Origin: Patiria pectinifera
Lineage: Eukaryota > Echinodermata > Asteroidea > Valvatida > Asterinidae
Direction: 5' to 3'
Assembly (NCBI GenBank): GCA_029964075.1
Contig: CM057150.1
Span: 4,255,717-4,319,716, forward strand
DNA length: 64,000 nt
Part shown: piece after piece, positions 54,101 through 64,000 of the stretch
Layout of the letters: each line of letters opens with the position of its first letter
Numbering within the stretch: position 1 is the first letter of the stretch
Notes under the pieces: model-generated
Databases searched by the model: none
The model's input: only the letters and a program-made list of their open reading frames with translations
Told to the model about the DNA's origin: nothing
Position numbers and translations under genes: made by a program

Positions 54101-57100
54101 ATTTATTGAACTTGAAACTGAATTACAGATAATTAAGGTTCACATTTTCACTGTTCTGCCTGCTGCTCGACCTTCCACCTGTCTGTCATTCAGATCAAAG
54201 CGTATACAGTTGATGTGCCTACATGTATGTCCTCATGTCTGCAACAGCTCTGCGGACCATCCGTGTTCTTCTGAGGGCTTGGAATACACCAGTAATTCGT
54301 TGACGAAGTTCTAGGGTGTTTGGCACATTGCGGTACATCTGGTCCCCCCCCCCCCCCTCCCCTGGAAAAGAAAAAAAGGGAGAACAAAAAAAGAAGAAAA
54401 CAAGAAAAAGAGGTGTGAAGTCATATTTGCTATTAATTTAATACAAATTTAACCAAAAAGGGGCATCTGCAGGGGTGTCAAGGATTTTTTGGGGGAAAAA
54501 TGTGCTTTGCCCCCCCCCCCCCAGAAAAATCCTGGCGACGCCCATGTCCATGAACCCCCACAATGTTTCATTGAGATAAGGGGTAGGGCGTTTATACATG
54601 TAGGCCTACCGTGTTCTGGTAGGTTATGGTGGTGCTGATGCCATCAGACTGAGACCAAACTGAATGGTTAGTATGGCATTGACCCCAACACTGAACAATA
54701 GGCCTACATTTGTACATGATGTGTCAACCTTAACAAAGAAACTTGGGTATTCATCAACCATACATCACTGTACATGTATTTACAATGTACATGTTGACAT
54801 GGTTGATCAGTGATGCAGATACTGTGCCTGGCTTATCTACCACAAGGGGGATTGAAAATGTGGAGAGGGTAATAAAGTTGGGGATATATGGGGGGAGTGG
54901 AGAATATAGAAAAGCAATTTCTGTGGTGTGATCTTAGGCAATTTCTTGAAGCTAAAACCCTGGTGCAATCTTAAAAAATTTGATAAAATTAATCAGCTAC
55001 ATCTTCTCTTAAAATTAGATCCAAATGAATCATTCTGTAATATTTTAATATGAATATTGGAAAAGAAAACATGTATGGGACATGGGAGCCCCGCCTCAGG
55101 CTGTGTGTGTGTGTGTGTCAGAAAATGTTGTGTGCACATGATAATTATGTTCGCTGCACATGATAATTATGTACCATGGCAACTGTCTGTAAATGTTGCT
55201 CTTTGTGATTAAATATGGCATTTGTGAGGCAGTCGCATTTGGAAGTAGTAGTAGTGGCGAAGAGCTGGTTTAAATCGAAGGCTGGTTTAAATCATAAGGT
55301 AATAAAAAAAATGAAAATGTTGATTGTGACCATAAAATTACAAGTTATCTGGTAAAACAAGGAAGGTCATAAGTGGAGGAAGGTCATAATAAGTTTCAGT
55401 ATTGGACTCTTAAACAAATTGAACTTCTTGAACCTTACAACCTAGAAAAACGTACGTGAGTTGAAAATGAGTTAATTATTTAGTGAAGTTATATATACCT
55501 CCTTAACTTTACTTTAGTTTTACTGTGCATCCTTGAAAGGAAAAGGGATATCTGCTTCACGTCCGTGGTGAAAAGAATGTGTTCACACCGCCCGGACACT
55601 TTTTTTCGATTTTTTTTTGTGTGACTTGTTTTAGTTATAGATTGTTTGAATGTGTGCATCGATCATCGTTGACCCCAAACAGAGCCGATTAATTATATAC
55701 ACGACCACTGATTGCGGGTGGGCGGGCAGCAGACTCTGCAGCCTCCAGCCTTGGTGGTGGAAGCATGGGGCTGTAAAAACATGGTAGCAAGCTAGCACGC
55801 CAACGTCACATGCTCCATGCTTGCGCACAAATAGCAGGACCCTCAGACTCTGCGTTTCCAGGGTGTGGAGCAGGCTGCAGTAGCGTTGCCAGTTTCGGTT
55901 TAGCCGGCATGGCAGGAAGTGCAGGACAGTTTTATTGGTCGATTGGCGCGCCTTACGCATATGTGTAGTCCTTCTGAGTATTCGTATTCGCAGCACTCGG
56001 CGGCAAGCAGCGAATCATAGAATAGAAAAACTTGGTGGCCACGCACCATGGACAAAAAAAATTTTTTAAGGTCCCCCCTATACTAACGATTTGACGCTTT
56101 GTCGAGACGAGCGGTAACGCAGAACGAACAAAAAACCCCGCCTCGCTCCCTGCGACCGCTCAGTCTGAGTCCGCAGAACACAGAAAGGGGGCACGGGCGG
56201 CAGTTGGGTGACGGGAGCGCACACGAACGGCAAATTGTGCCGCAAAAAAATCCAGTCAAATTCGGTCGGCGGAACGCCGCAGGTACGGGGGAAAATAAGA
56301 CCGGCCAGCGTCCGACCCGGGCGGAAGACACCTCCGCATTTTTCCACGACGTGGGAGCGATTTTTGGCGCCCGCGATGCGGGCGGGTCTCAGATCCTTTC
56401 ATGACAGCCGTGTCATCTAGCCGAAGTAAACTTCTCTCTTATATGTCTGCAGTTGAGGAAGTACATGTTTGTGTGTGCATGTGTACATGAACCGGTACTT
56501 GTGATGTACAAATCGTTGTGTCAGTTCAACAAGGTCGTAACTCCTCTCTGCAACAAAGTCGTATTTCGTTCGAATACGCTCCGTGCAACAAGGTCGTATC
56601 TCGACGTCCATTGACTTTGTGTGTACATCCGGGTTATTTTAAAATGATTTTAAGTTTTTCCAATGGTGGTCGGCCGACCACCATTGGAAAAACTTAACTA
56701 TTTTTCAACTACTGCTCCAAATTAACCATTTTTTCAGTCCTAATTTTCTTTGCTTATAAAATGGTTACATGTTCATGAACGGGTGCAGGCCAGCTAGACT
56801 GGTTCCCTTACCTTTTTTCCGGCATCTATACATTGATCCATTTCATCCTTAGTGGAGTCAGGGAACCAGACCACTTGAACATTTTAGTTTTCCAGCATTT
56901 TTGAACACAAAACTTCAAACATGTCATTGTAACAATATGTGATCTATTATACTAACCCCTCAAATAGTTCATTTCTGAAAATTACAGCAAAAGCCAATGA
57001 TGTACATTCCCTTTAAAGATTGGTTTTCATGAGGTACCAGTACAGGTATAGGCCTACTTGTCATTCCATACATGTACATAATTCCTGGAATAAGAGAACC

Positions 57101-60100
57101 TGGCAAAACTCAGATTTTTATTTCTGCTTCAATAGGCCTATAACGTTGAAACACCCCCCCCCCTCGAAAAATAAAAACAAACAAATAAATATAATTGATG
57201 CTGTCACTCACAAGTCCCGATATAACAATTCCAATAAGCTGTGACAAAAAACATTCCTTTGTCATCATTTGTCATTATTTGTGTCCCGTTACCATTCACT
57301 TTTTGTGACTTGACTTGTGATCAACTTACCTGTAGTGATCAGGCTAAAACTCTGCTTCCGATTACATGGCATTTGAAAATAGGGTAGGTAGGTAGGGAAA
57401 TTCTTTTTTGGCCAATTTTTTTGGTGTACGATCATATGGAGGCATCTGCATGTAGTCAAGGGTAAAAGGTGGAAATTGATGGTTTTGGGTGTTTTTTTTC
57501 CTCATTTTCCCCATAAAAAAAATGAGGGCAGGGGCTGTTAGAATAGGGAAGGTAGGGAAACTGGAAGCAGAACTATTATTTTTTGGCCTTACTGGATTGC
57601 AGCTCTGTTAGTGGGATTCGAACCTAAAACCTCTAGATTCTCCGCCCCTGGCAATATATCTTTGCACATGAGTAAAATTTGACAAACGGATAGTTGAGGG
57701 AGACCACTGAATGGAAGGGACATTCAAATGTATTGCCACCCCCACCTGATGACAACCATGTCAAGAGGCTATGGCTGTATGCACATTCAGAGTATAATCA
57801 GTTGTACACAGCCATGAAATTTTTCAGACATTTGTCTGAAATCAGACTTCTTGAATCTGAGAGAAAGACATTATCAGTATAGAAAGAAATGCATCTTTCA
57901 GACCTATCACCCTGCCTATCATCCAATTTTCAGACTTTTTTTTTTTAAATTGACCATCTCATCCCTGGGCCCAATTTCACGGTACTGCTTAACAGTTAGC
58001 AGAAAAGTTGTGTTTATCATACCGGTAGCAGAAAAATTTGCTAACCTTAAGCACTATTTCACGGCGTGGACGTGCTAACGGTCGGGCGTGCATGGAGATT
58101 TCTATTGTTACACGTCACTAAGTTAAGCAAATTTTTCCTCTGAAGTAAGCGTGCCTGGTCTCCGTGAAATAGACGAAGGCTCTGTTAGCAGAAAATCGTG
58201 TGCTTAGCAGCGCCGTGAAATTGGGCCCTGGTTGTACTGTACATGTACATGTATACATACTTCATACCCTACCGGAGTACGTAGGTGTGAACCATTACCC
58301 GGAGGCCTTCCCATCCACTGAGCTCACAAAAGTGGTCCAAAAGCAAACTGTTCATGATGCACGGAGTCGATATCGATTAAAAGTGATTGTACAGTCAGTC
58401 TTCTTTAGTGGATTCTTTGAAGGCGTTTGGGAAAAATTAAGATCACTATAGGCCTACTGACTTGTCATCTTCTTTTGTTTCTTCATTTCATTGATAGAGA
58501 GAAATCTTTGGCAGCTACAGGTCATCAGGATATCCAACTAGCGTCAGACTGGTAAGTTATCCTACATGATTCTCCTTTTTTTAATATACCATACATGTAC
58601 ATGAAAATGTACTATGTGTGCGACTCATCCTATGTTAAAAGATCCTACGCTGTCTGTGTGTAACCTTTTTTTATGTAAAAGGCCTACAAGGAGTGTGCGG
58701 GAGCACAAAATGCAAGGGTTATTCCTAACCGCCCTAAATCCTTCATAATCCTCTTTGCCAAAGTGAAGGAATTTGGAGGATTGAGGTTACATGGCAAAAG
58801 TGCGTTACTGATTTTGTAGGATGCACTTTGTCAAGGTCTTGGGCCAGACCTTTTGTGTTGTTTTTGCTCAGCCATGCATAAACATACCAGCCTGGATTAT
58901 GCTTGAAATCCTCCGTACTGCTCCAGGATGTCAATGGCCAAGCCTCAACATAAATTGACAGTCACTGCCGCGGGATTTTGCAGCATTCAGGTAGTAGTCA
59001 AACCCCCCCCCCCCACCCCACGGACCATATTCAAGAAGTAATGGAGGAATTCGCAGGATTGAGGCTATGCTATTTGTCCAAGAGACCAATTGGAGGATTT
59101 TGCAGGATTGAGGCTACCAGCAAAAAGGCCTAGGGAGTTAGGGTTTATAATAATGGAGAGGAATCCAGTGTACAATGTACAAAAATGTATGCAGGTCTTA
59201 TGCTCCGATTTCGCTCTCCTCTGAAGTCATGGTTGGCACGTGAAAAAAACGATTGATGTGTTTTGTTTTGCTTTCTTTGGCAATTTTTTTTCTATTACAC
59301 TTTGAATAGTACAACATTATCCCTATGAAAACACTCCAAAATGTATCGCTATTATGCAAAACGTAACGTTGATGATGAAAAAGGTGGCAATATTGATTCA
59401 CTAAGGTTTACCACGCCCACTGGGGTTTCAACATGCAAATTATATACATGTAGGTCAACTTTGTAGTTTAAATTTCATACTACATGTACATAATGTATGT
59501 AAAACAAAAATAATAATGCACAGGTGCTGCAATTGATCATGAACCATGCAACATTTACAATGTGTTTGCACAGTTTTGGTTTTGAAACATCGTTTCATGG
59601 TCAGTTGTGGTTTCAGTACCGGAACAATATAAACATCACTTCAACATTAATGAATTGGATCAAGACCAGTGTGCCTGTAAGAACCGAAAGCAGAAAGCGT
59701 TCCTTGCAGTTGCATTTTCGATCTGTCTATTGTGATTGTACTGATATCATGTATACATGTAGAACAAACTGTGAAAGAGGAAACACCAGCGTCCTGTGCA
59801 AATTAAAGGTATATTGTAGACCACTTCCCCCTAATTGCCACTAACAGGTCACACTGTATCCTGTATTATCAATAAATGTATGCATAAATGTATATAGTGT
59901 GAAACAAAACAAGGAAAAATGATAACCAGTAAATTTTTAGCTGAATTTTCCCGACGGTTATAATTTCCGCAGTAACTTACAGTTCGAAACCTGTTCTACA
60001 CGTACTCACACTATATCCTGTATTATCAATAAATGTATGCATAAATGTATATAGTGTGAAACAAAACAAGGACAAATGATAACCAGTAAATTTTTAGCTG

Positions 60101-62561
60101 AATTTTTTCGGCGGTTATAATTTCCACAATAACTTACATTGTACAGTTCGAAACCTGTTCTACACGTACATGTACATGTACTTGTAAATCTAAGGATGGG
60201 ACAAAAGCATGCCAAAAGAAAACAATGTATGCCACCTCTTACTGGTAAGTGAAACCAATGGCCACTGGCCTATTTTGCCAACCAGTGGCCAATGTATTGG
60301 CCAACTTGTGACCATGTATTGGCCAACTTGTGACCATGTATTGGCCAACTTGTGACCATGTATTGGCCAACTTGTGACCATCAATAAATATCAAATCTCC
60401 CTAACCATATCAAACCTGTCCCACCTTTGGATCAATTCAAACAAACTTTATTTCGTATTATTATACTTTTGTATTATGCGCTATATAAGAACTGTTTATT
60501 ATTATTATTATTATTATGTATTGGCCAACTTGTGACCATGTATTGGCCAACTTGTGACCATGTATTGGCCAACTTGTGACCATGTATTGGCCAACTTGTG
60601 ACCATGTGTTGGCCAACTTGTGACCATGTGTTGGCCAACTTGTGACCAGCTGTACATTTTATACCTTTCCATTGCGGCCAATTCTAATCAAGCCAGTGGT
60701 CGACAATTACTTACACTTACACCATGTACACTTACAATTTAATGGGAATAAGTATTAGGCTTCATAAGCCTTTATGACCCCATATCTCTTCCAGTACTCG
60801 TCGAGCTCATGTTTGAAAGAATTTGTAGTCTTGGCATTCACAAAACAACTTGGTAGATCGTTTCAGGTGTTGACTACTCTCTTGGAGAAAAATCTTGCCT
60901 GCATCTCAGAGCTTTGTTCATCCCAGTCTTAAAGATCTTCATGTTGTGTCGTCTTGTTTCTGTTGTGTTGGAGATTTTGAAGAATCTTGTTGGTTGTGTT
61001 TTGTCAAATCCATTGAAAATCTTGAACACTTCTACATGTATAAGGTCGCCTCTTGTTCTCCTTTGTTGTAGGCTATACAAGTCGAGTGCCTCTAGCCTGT
61101 ATGGATAGCTAAGATGTCTTACAGCAGGAACCAGTTTGGTTGCTCTTCTTTGCACTTTCTCCAATGTGTGGATATCTTGCTTTCATTTACTTCATTCCTG
61201 TCTCTGTAATATCTTTCTCAGGCTACTTGACCATGTTGACGACCCTACGCTTGACGAGGCTATCCCTCGGGAGTACGTCCTCTACGCCTGCCCCGTCGGA
61301 CCCCTGGGGGAATCCCTGGACGAGTTCTGGACCAAATCCCTGCAGCATTGTGGGAGGAACGGAGCTCACAGCCTGCTACCACACGTCACGCTGTGCTCAT
61401 TTTTTCCCGTAAGTAAACATCTCTCATTTCCCTGATAACCTTGGTCGGGTCCAAAACTGGATTGGATTGTCTTTTGAACGAAGGATGGTTGGACTACGTG
61501 GGACTGGAGCATGCAGCACGGTTGCATCGCTGGTCACCAATAGCCGCAAACATCCAGTGGCGCACCCAGAATTTGGCTTGGGGAGGGGCTCACAATTTTT
61601 TTATTTTTTTTCCCCAATTTTTCAGAAGTAAATTTTGCCCACAATTTTGGCCGCAGAAAAGATTTTTTTTTTGGGGGGGGGGACGGACTATTTTGATGTT
61701 GGTGGCACCACTTACACCCCATCATACTACTTGAAAATAGGCCATTGCCTGCGCGCGCGCATCAAAAAGAAGCAGGAAGAACCAGCTTTTTGACCATCAT
61801 TTCACTAGAGGCGTTCACGTGATGCTATGATTGTGCAGGTGTAAGTTATGTCACAAATCAACCACTAGTCGATACTAATGGTCCTCACACTTGCCTTGGA
61901 CTGGCTTCGTATTAGAAACACAATCCTCGTTCGATCTTGGACCAACACAATCCTAAATGCTCCAATGCCTTAACCCTAACCCTGCCAGATGCAGCACAGT
62001 GCATCAGGTGGAAAAGAACTGGTGCACTTTGATGCATTCAGCTACCAACACCAGTGCATGAACGGCCAGCTCTGAAACAATGAGAGATAAGTCCCATTCA
62101 ACAATGCCACAGTTGTATCCTGCTGCGTACAGTGCATGACCACAAACTCTGAGGCAGTGTGGCCTTGAGACTTTTCCCCTGATGGATCTTGCTACATTTA
62201 GCAGGCTTAACTTAGTCAAGTGTTGCATTTTGCTAGTTTGGTAGGGTTCTAGCAAACATACCCCGGAGGGTTAGGGATATATATAACAAATTGTTTAAAG
62301 AGTCTTTTCGAAAGGATTTGGTTATATCATGTACCACCCTCTCTTTGTATGCCACGCTCAAGTGTGACGACAGCAAGGTGGAGATGCTGACCGCAGCCTT
62401 GCAGGAGGCCGTAGAGACCCTGGAAGACAAAGCCCCAGAGACCATCAGCCTGGAGCATTACTCCTCCAACAACTTCATCGGTCTGTTCGTGGAGGAGACT
62501 CATGCTGAATTCATGCGGATCCTGACCAACCAATTCAAAGCTGAGGCACTGATCAAAGCAG
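51050..62561 (+). CDS. UBASH3: UBASH3 (TULA/Sts) orthologue, first four coding exons
   Basis: Exons 51050-51165, 58498-58551, 61222-61408 and 62363-62561; GT-AG introns, phases 2, 2, 0, 1, 185 codons so far. The frame begins [16 protein letters not shown], then a UBA domain ([14 protein letters not shown] through QDIQLASDW), then [20 protein letters not shown] and PHVTLCSFF, the first HxT motif of the 2H-phosphoesterase-like domain, then [16 protein letters not shown]. The order and spacing match the vertebrate UBASH3A/B N-terminus. In vertebrates the protein binds ubiquitin by its UBA domain and dephosphorylates tyrosine kinases by a C-terminal histidine phosphatase domain. The second HxT, SH3 and phosphatase parts lie beyond the window. 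Confidence 0.93.
51411..51644. mobile_element. Repeat of the GCTTCCGATT family in UBASH3 intron 1
   Basis: Left TTCTGCTTCCGATTGTTCTA, right GAAACCGGAAGCAAAAC; inner TACGATCATATGGAGGCGTC and GGGGCTGTCAGAATAGGGTA shared with 40731-41107 and 57349-57580. Confidence 0.75.
52037..52119 (-). repeat. tRNA-derived SINE or tRNA pseudogene
   Basis: Minus strand carries TAGCACAGTTGGTGCAGTGG (A-box region) and GTCCCGAGTTCGAATCCTGA (B-box region) at tRNA spacing, with a long extra arm. The acceptor stem does not close well, so it is a retroposed copy. Confidence 0.55.
52509..53038. mobile_element. MITE with TTTAAAGGGAA termini, copy 3
   Basis: TTTAAAGGGAATATACATCA at left and TGTTGTATTTTCCCTTTAA at right; inner GTCTGGTTCCCTGACTCCAT and CGCTGGTCGGCCGATCAGCG. 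Very close to copy 2. Confidence 0.85.
53770..54000 (-). mobile_element. 3' UTR fragment of a LINE related to the one at 8219-12578
   Basis: Begins with GTTCAGTTCAGCTCAGTTCA tail units, then TTCCACAG and the stem pair GGGGCCCA (53903-53910) / TGGGCCCC (53948-53955) in the same order and spacing as in the full element (8349-8387). Confidence 0.65.
54001..56635. other. UBASH3 intron 1, mostly unremarkable
   Basis: No exon recognised. Poly-C runs at 54345 and 54512. A block at 56085-56400 is clearly more GC-rich than its surroundings, with open frames on both strands but no recognisable protein. Confidence 0.4.
56636..57017. mobile_element. MITE with TTTAAAGGGAA termini, copy 4, inverted and truncated
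   Basis: Reads as the reverse complement: CCACCATTGGAAAAACTT palindrome with GGTCGGCCGACC, then GGGAACCAGACC, ending TGTACATTCCCTTTAAA. The opposite terminus is missing. Confidence 0.75.
57349..57580. mobile_element. Repeat of the GCTTCCGATT family, uninterrupted copy
   Basis: Left CTCTGCTTCCGATTACATGG, right GAAACTGGAAGCAGAAC. Reads through ATTACATGGCATTTGAAAAT, the empty site of the insertion in the 40.7-kb copy. Confidence 0.78.
57967..58228. mobile_element. MITE with GGGCCCAATTTCACGG ends
   Basis: Left GGGCCCAATTTCACGGTACT, right CGCCGTGAAATTGGGCCC. Inner TTAGCAGAAAA blocks occur in both orientations. About 262 bp, no coding. Confidence 0.82.
58498..58551 (+). CDS. UBASH3: UBASH3 exon 2: rest of UBA domain
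   Basis: 54 bp, acceptor TTGATAG, donor GTAAGT. It encodes [18 protein letters not shown], aligning without gaps to the second and third UBA helices of vertebrate UBASH3. Confidence 0.9.
58725..59150. mobile_element. Relative of the telomere-like-end element
   Basis: Left CCTAACCGCCCTAAATCCTT, right GCCTAGGGAGTTAGGGTTTA; inner GGAATTTGGAGGATTGAGGT, TGTCAAGGTCTTGG and GGAGGATTTTGCAGGATTGA. A copy with the same interior begins at 63713. Confidence 0.65.
59850..60170. repeat. 157-bp tandem duplication
   Basis: Copies start at 59850 (CACACTGTATCCTGTATTAT) and 60007 (CACACTATATCCTGTATTAT); shared GTATGCATAAATGTATATAG and GTTCGAAACCTGTTCTACAC, with a few substitutions and a short insertion in copy 2. 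Confidence 0.88.
60286..60648 (+). repeat. 22-bp minisatellite TGTATTGGCCAACTTGTGACCA, split by a retroelement tail
   Basis: Tandem 22-bp units at 60286-60379 and 60517-60648; the last two carry TGTGTTGG. The interruption (about 60380-60516) ends GCGCTATATAAGAACTGTTT followed by (TTA)n, the look of a non-LTR 3' end. Confidence 0.88.
60715..61165 (-). mobile_element. 3' fragment of a non-LTR retrotransposon (RT C-terminus)
   Basis: Minus strand 61164-60874 encodes [40 protein letters not shown] and a C-rich tail, the region after the reverse transcriptase in CR1/RTE-like LINEs. 5' truncated. It ends about 55 bp before UBASH3 exon 3. Confidence 0.8.
61222..61408 (+). CDS. UBASH3: UBASH3 exon 3: first half of 2H-phosphoesterase-like domain
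   Basis: Acceptor ATCTTTCTCAG, donor GTAAGT. It encodes [20 protein letters not shown] and ends at [10 protein letters not shown] with the first HxT motif. The exon has visibly higher GC than the intron around it. Confidence 0.93.
61971..62276. mobile_element. Element with TTAACCCTAACCCTG / GGAGGGTTAGGG ends in UBASH3 intron 3
   Basis: Left TTAACCCTAACCCTGCCAGA, right CCCCGGAGGGTTAGGG. The interior has CAGTGCATCAGGTGG and other CAGTGCATGA-like units. About 306 bp, non-coding. It shares only its telomere-like ends with the 40.2-kb element. Confidence 0.6.
62363..62561 (+). CDS. UBASH3: UBASH3 exon 4
   Basis: Acceptor CACGCTCAAG, donor GTAAAT. It encodes [20 protein letters not shown] and [20 protein letters not shown], equivalent to vertebrate residues between the two HxT motifs. 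Phase 1 at its end; the next exon is outside the window. Confidence 0.93.
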
Positions 62562-63712
62562 GTAAATACCATAGAGCTATCATAAATTAGTAGAGGTCTA
62601 ACTCACTGTACAAAGTGAAGCCTGCTGGGTGCATCCATGTTTGTGCACAAATCTATGGAAAACTTGAAATTTAGTACGGCTTTAGTACGGCTATATTTGC
62701 ATATCTGTGTTTGTATTCTACACTGGTGCGTTATTGAAGCTGATACGCCCAATACCAAAACTCACTATCAGTAAATGGGAGTTTAATTTTGCTCTGCGCG
62801 AACAACGCAAACGTGTGCATCATACTCATAGAAAACGCTCTCACGTTGTTCGCATATGTACAAGTGCGCGTTGCATTTAGAGTACATTATTTGAAATCAT
62901 TCCATCTAATGTCATTATGTTCTACAAACACGCACATTATGGTAAATTCAACATGCCTGCGCTCAGGACGGCTTCAAAGTATCTCCATGGGGGAATGGGG
63001 AGTTTTCGCTCTAAATATTTATATACTCGGGTTGCAACAAATCGGTTACTGATACATTCCCGACGGTAGTAGCTCAGGCGCAGCTTGATCCTGAAAAGTC
63101 AGTCACCGACTGTTTTGCGTCATCGCAAGGTCGACCTAAGGGCGGTCTAAAGCACAGTTTTAAAATACACAAACGTGTACTGAACACTTTGCAACAGTAT
63201 TCGAACCATGTAATGGGAAAACACCTGTGAGTTAATATCTTCAGATTAGGGACCAAGCAGTGGCGAATCTAGTCTGAGTATCACCCGTTATCCACGGAGC
63301 CCCGTCTCCTGTCTAATGTCTGATATAGGCCTATCTAAGCATGCGTGACGTCATTTTATTCCAAAATCAGGACCAAGATTGTGATTGGTAAATTTCAATG
63401 CCGCGTTTTTGTAATACAACAACCTGTACAAAAATGCGACTCATCGTGGGCGTGATGTTTTCACACGCGGGGATTGGAGCTCGAATTACGCACGTATAGA
63501 AGGCGCCTGCTGATTGGTCAGTTTCTCGAGGTCATACGCACTATAGTTGCATAATAAATAGCCAAATCTGTTCACGTATAATAGGCCATGGTCGGCTTCG
63601 CCAAGGTCAGGGTCTATCACATAGACTATGGCGAATCCAGGTTCATTGAAATACAGAAATACGATGGAAAACGTTGGGGCCAGACCCCTTTGTGTCGTTA
63701 GTAGTCCTGTAT
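62562..63712 (+). other. UBASH3 intron 4 (start)
   Basis: No exon or element recognised. CpG content is moderate. Confidence 0.4.
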
Positions 63713-64000
63713 TTTAACCCTAACCATCCCAAATCCTCCACTAAATAAATCCTTTTTGCAAATTGGAGGAATTTGCAGGATTGAGGTTACATGGCAAACG
63801 TGCATTGCTGATTTCGGAGTACGCACTGTGTCAAGGTCTTGGACTAGACCTTGTGTTGTTTATGCTAAGTTGTGCATAAATTTAGTCCTTTATTATACTT
63901 GAAATCCTCTGTACTGCTCCAGGATGTCACTGTCTCTGCCTCAGCCTATTGACAGTCATAGCCGGAGGATTTTGCAGGATTTAGGCAGTGGTCACCCCTC
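63713..64000. mobile_element. Telomere-like-end element, truncated by window end
   Basis: TTAACCCTAACCATCCCAAA start; inner GGAGGAATTTGCAGGATTGA, GTCAAGGTCTTGGACTAGAC and CTGTACTGCTCCAGGATGTC shared with 58725-59150. Confidence 0.7.

Noticed and set aside
56083..56404. Overlapping open frames on both strands in a GC-rich block
   Set aside because: No recognisable protein or splice signals; open frames are expected from high GC.
61534..61734. Short frames around [10 protein letters not shown] and the G-rich tract at 61670
   Set aside because: Low-complexity T/G-rich sequence in UBASH3 intron 3 with no homology recognised.

Overview
The window is animal genomic DNA. It shows spliced genes with phase-consistent exons, long AT-rich introns, tRNA-derived SINEs, non-LTR retrotransposons and a very dense load of foldback/MITE elements. 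The transposon style and frequent ACATGTA-type runs suggest a marine invertebrate, perhaps a deuterostome; this placement is inference from general appearance and is weak.

Left third (1 to about 15.74 kb): a decayed Polinton/Maverick, a virus-like self-synthesising DNA transposon. Recognisable are a conserved plus-strand ORF, a coiled-coil/membrane protein, two smaller structural-type proteins, fragments of the major capsid protein and packaging ATPase fused by an internal deletion, a DDE integrase and a family B DNA polymerase. Most genes carry frameshifts. I could not find the protease or a clear minor capsid gene, and the left end lies outside the window. The polymerase is split by a nearly complete, 5'-truncated CR1/L2-like LINE (8219-12578). 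Its flanks are unusual: a 535-bp duplication of the polymerase plus a 620-bp templated copy of the LINE 5' junction.

15.7-33 kb: a UDP-glucuronosyltransferase (UGT) locus on the plus strand. One gene has five coding exons (23832-30758, 547 codons predicted). An extra intact terminal exon lies upstream (17169-17451), preceded by sequence homologous to intron 4 of the complete gene. This suggests tandem UGT genes, with the Polinton sitting in the last intron of the upstream copy or beside a partial duplicate. The UGT introns hold a 697-bp foldback element, a GATGTA/GGTGTA minisatellite and a tRNA-derived SINE. A second copy of that SINE downstream is split by a 1.1-kb palindrome.

33-51 kb: mostly non-coding and repeat-rich. 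One minus-strand three-exon gene (44653 down to 37987; 386 aa predicted) encodes an unrecognised protein with a Cys-pair N-terminus and a C-terminal coiled coil. Several MITE families are present, some with clear target duplications or paralogous empty sites, and there is a cluster of palindromes at 45.1-46.2 kb.

51-64 kb: the first four coding exons of a UBASH3 (TULA/Sts) orthologue on the plus strand, from 51050 to 62561, covering the UBA domain and the start of the 2H-phosphoesterase-like domain. The gene runs off the window. Its introns contain more MITEs, SINE and LINE pieces and a 22-bp minisatellite.

No CRISPR, rRNA or operon-type organisation was seen. The only bacterial-looking signal is an intrinsic-terminator-like hairpin between two convergent Polinton genes.
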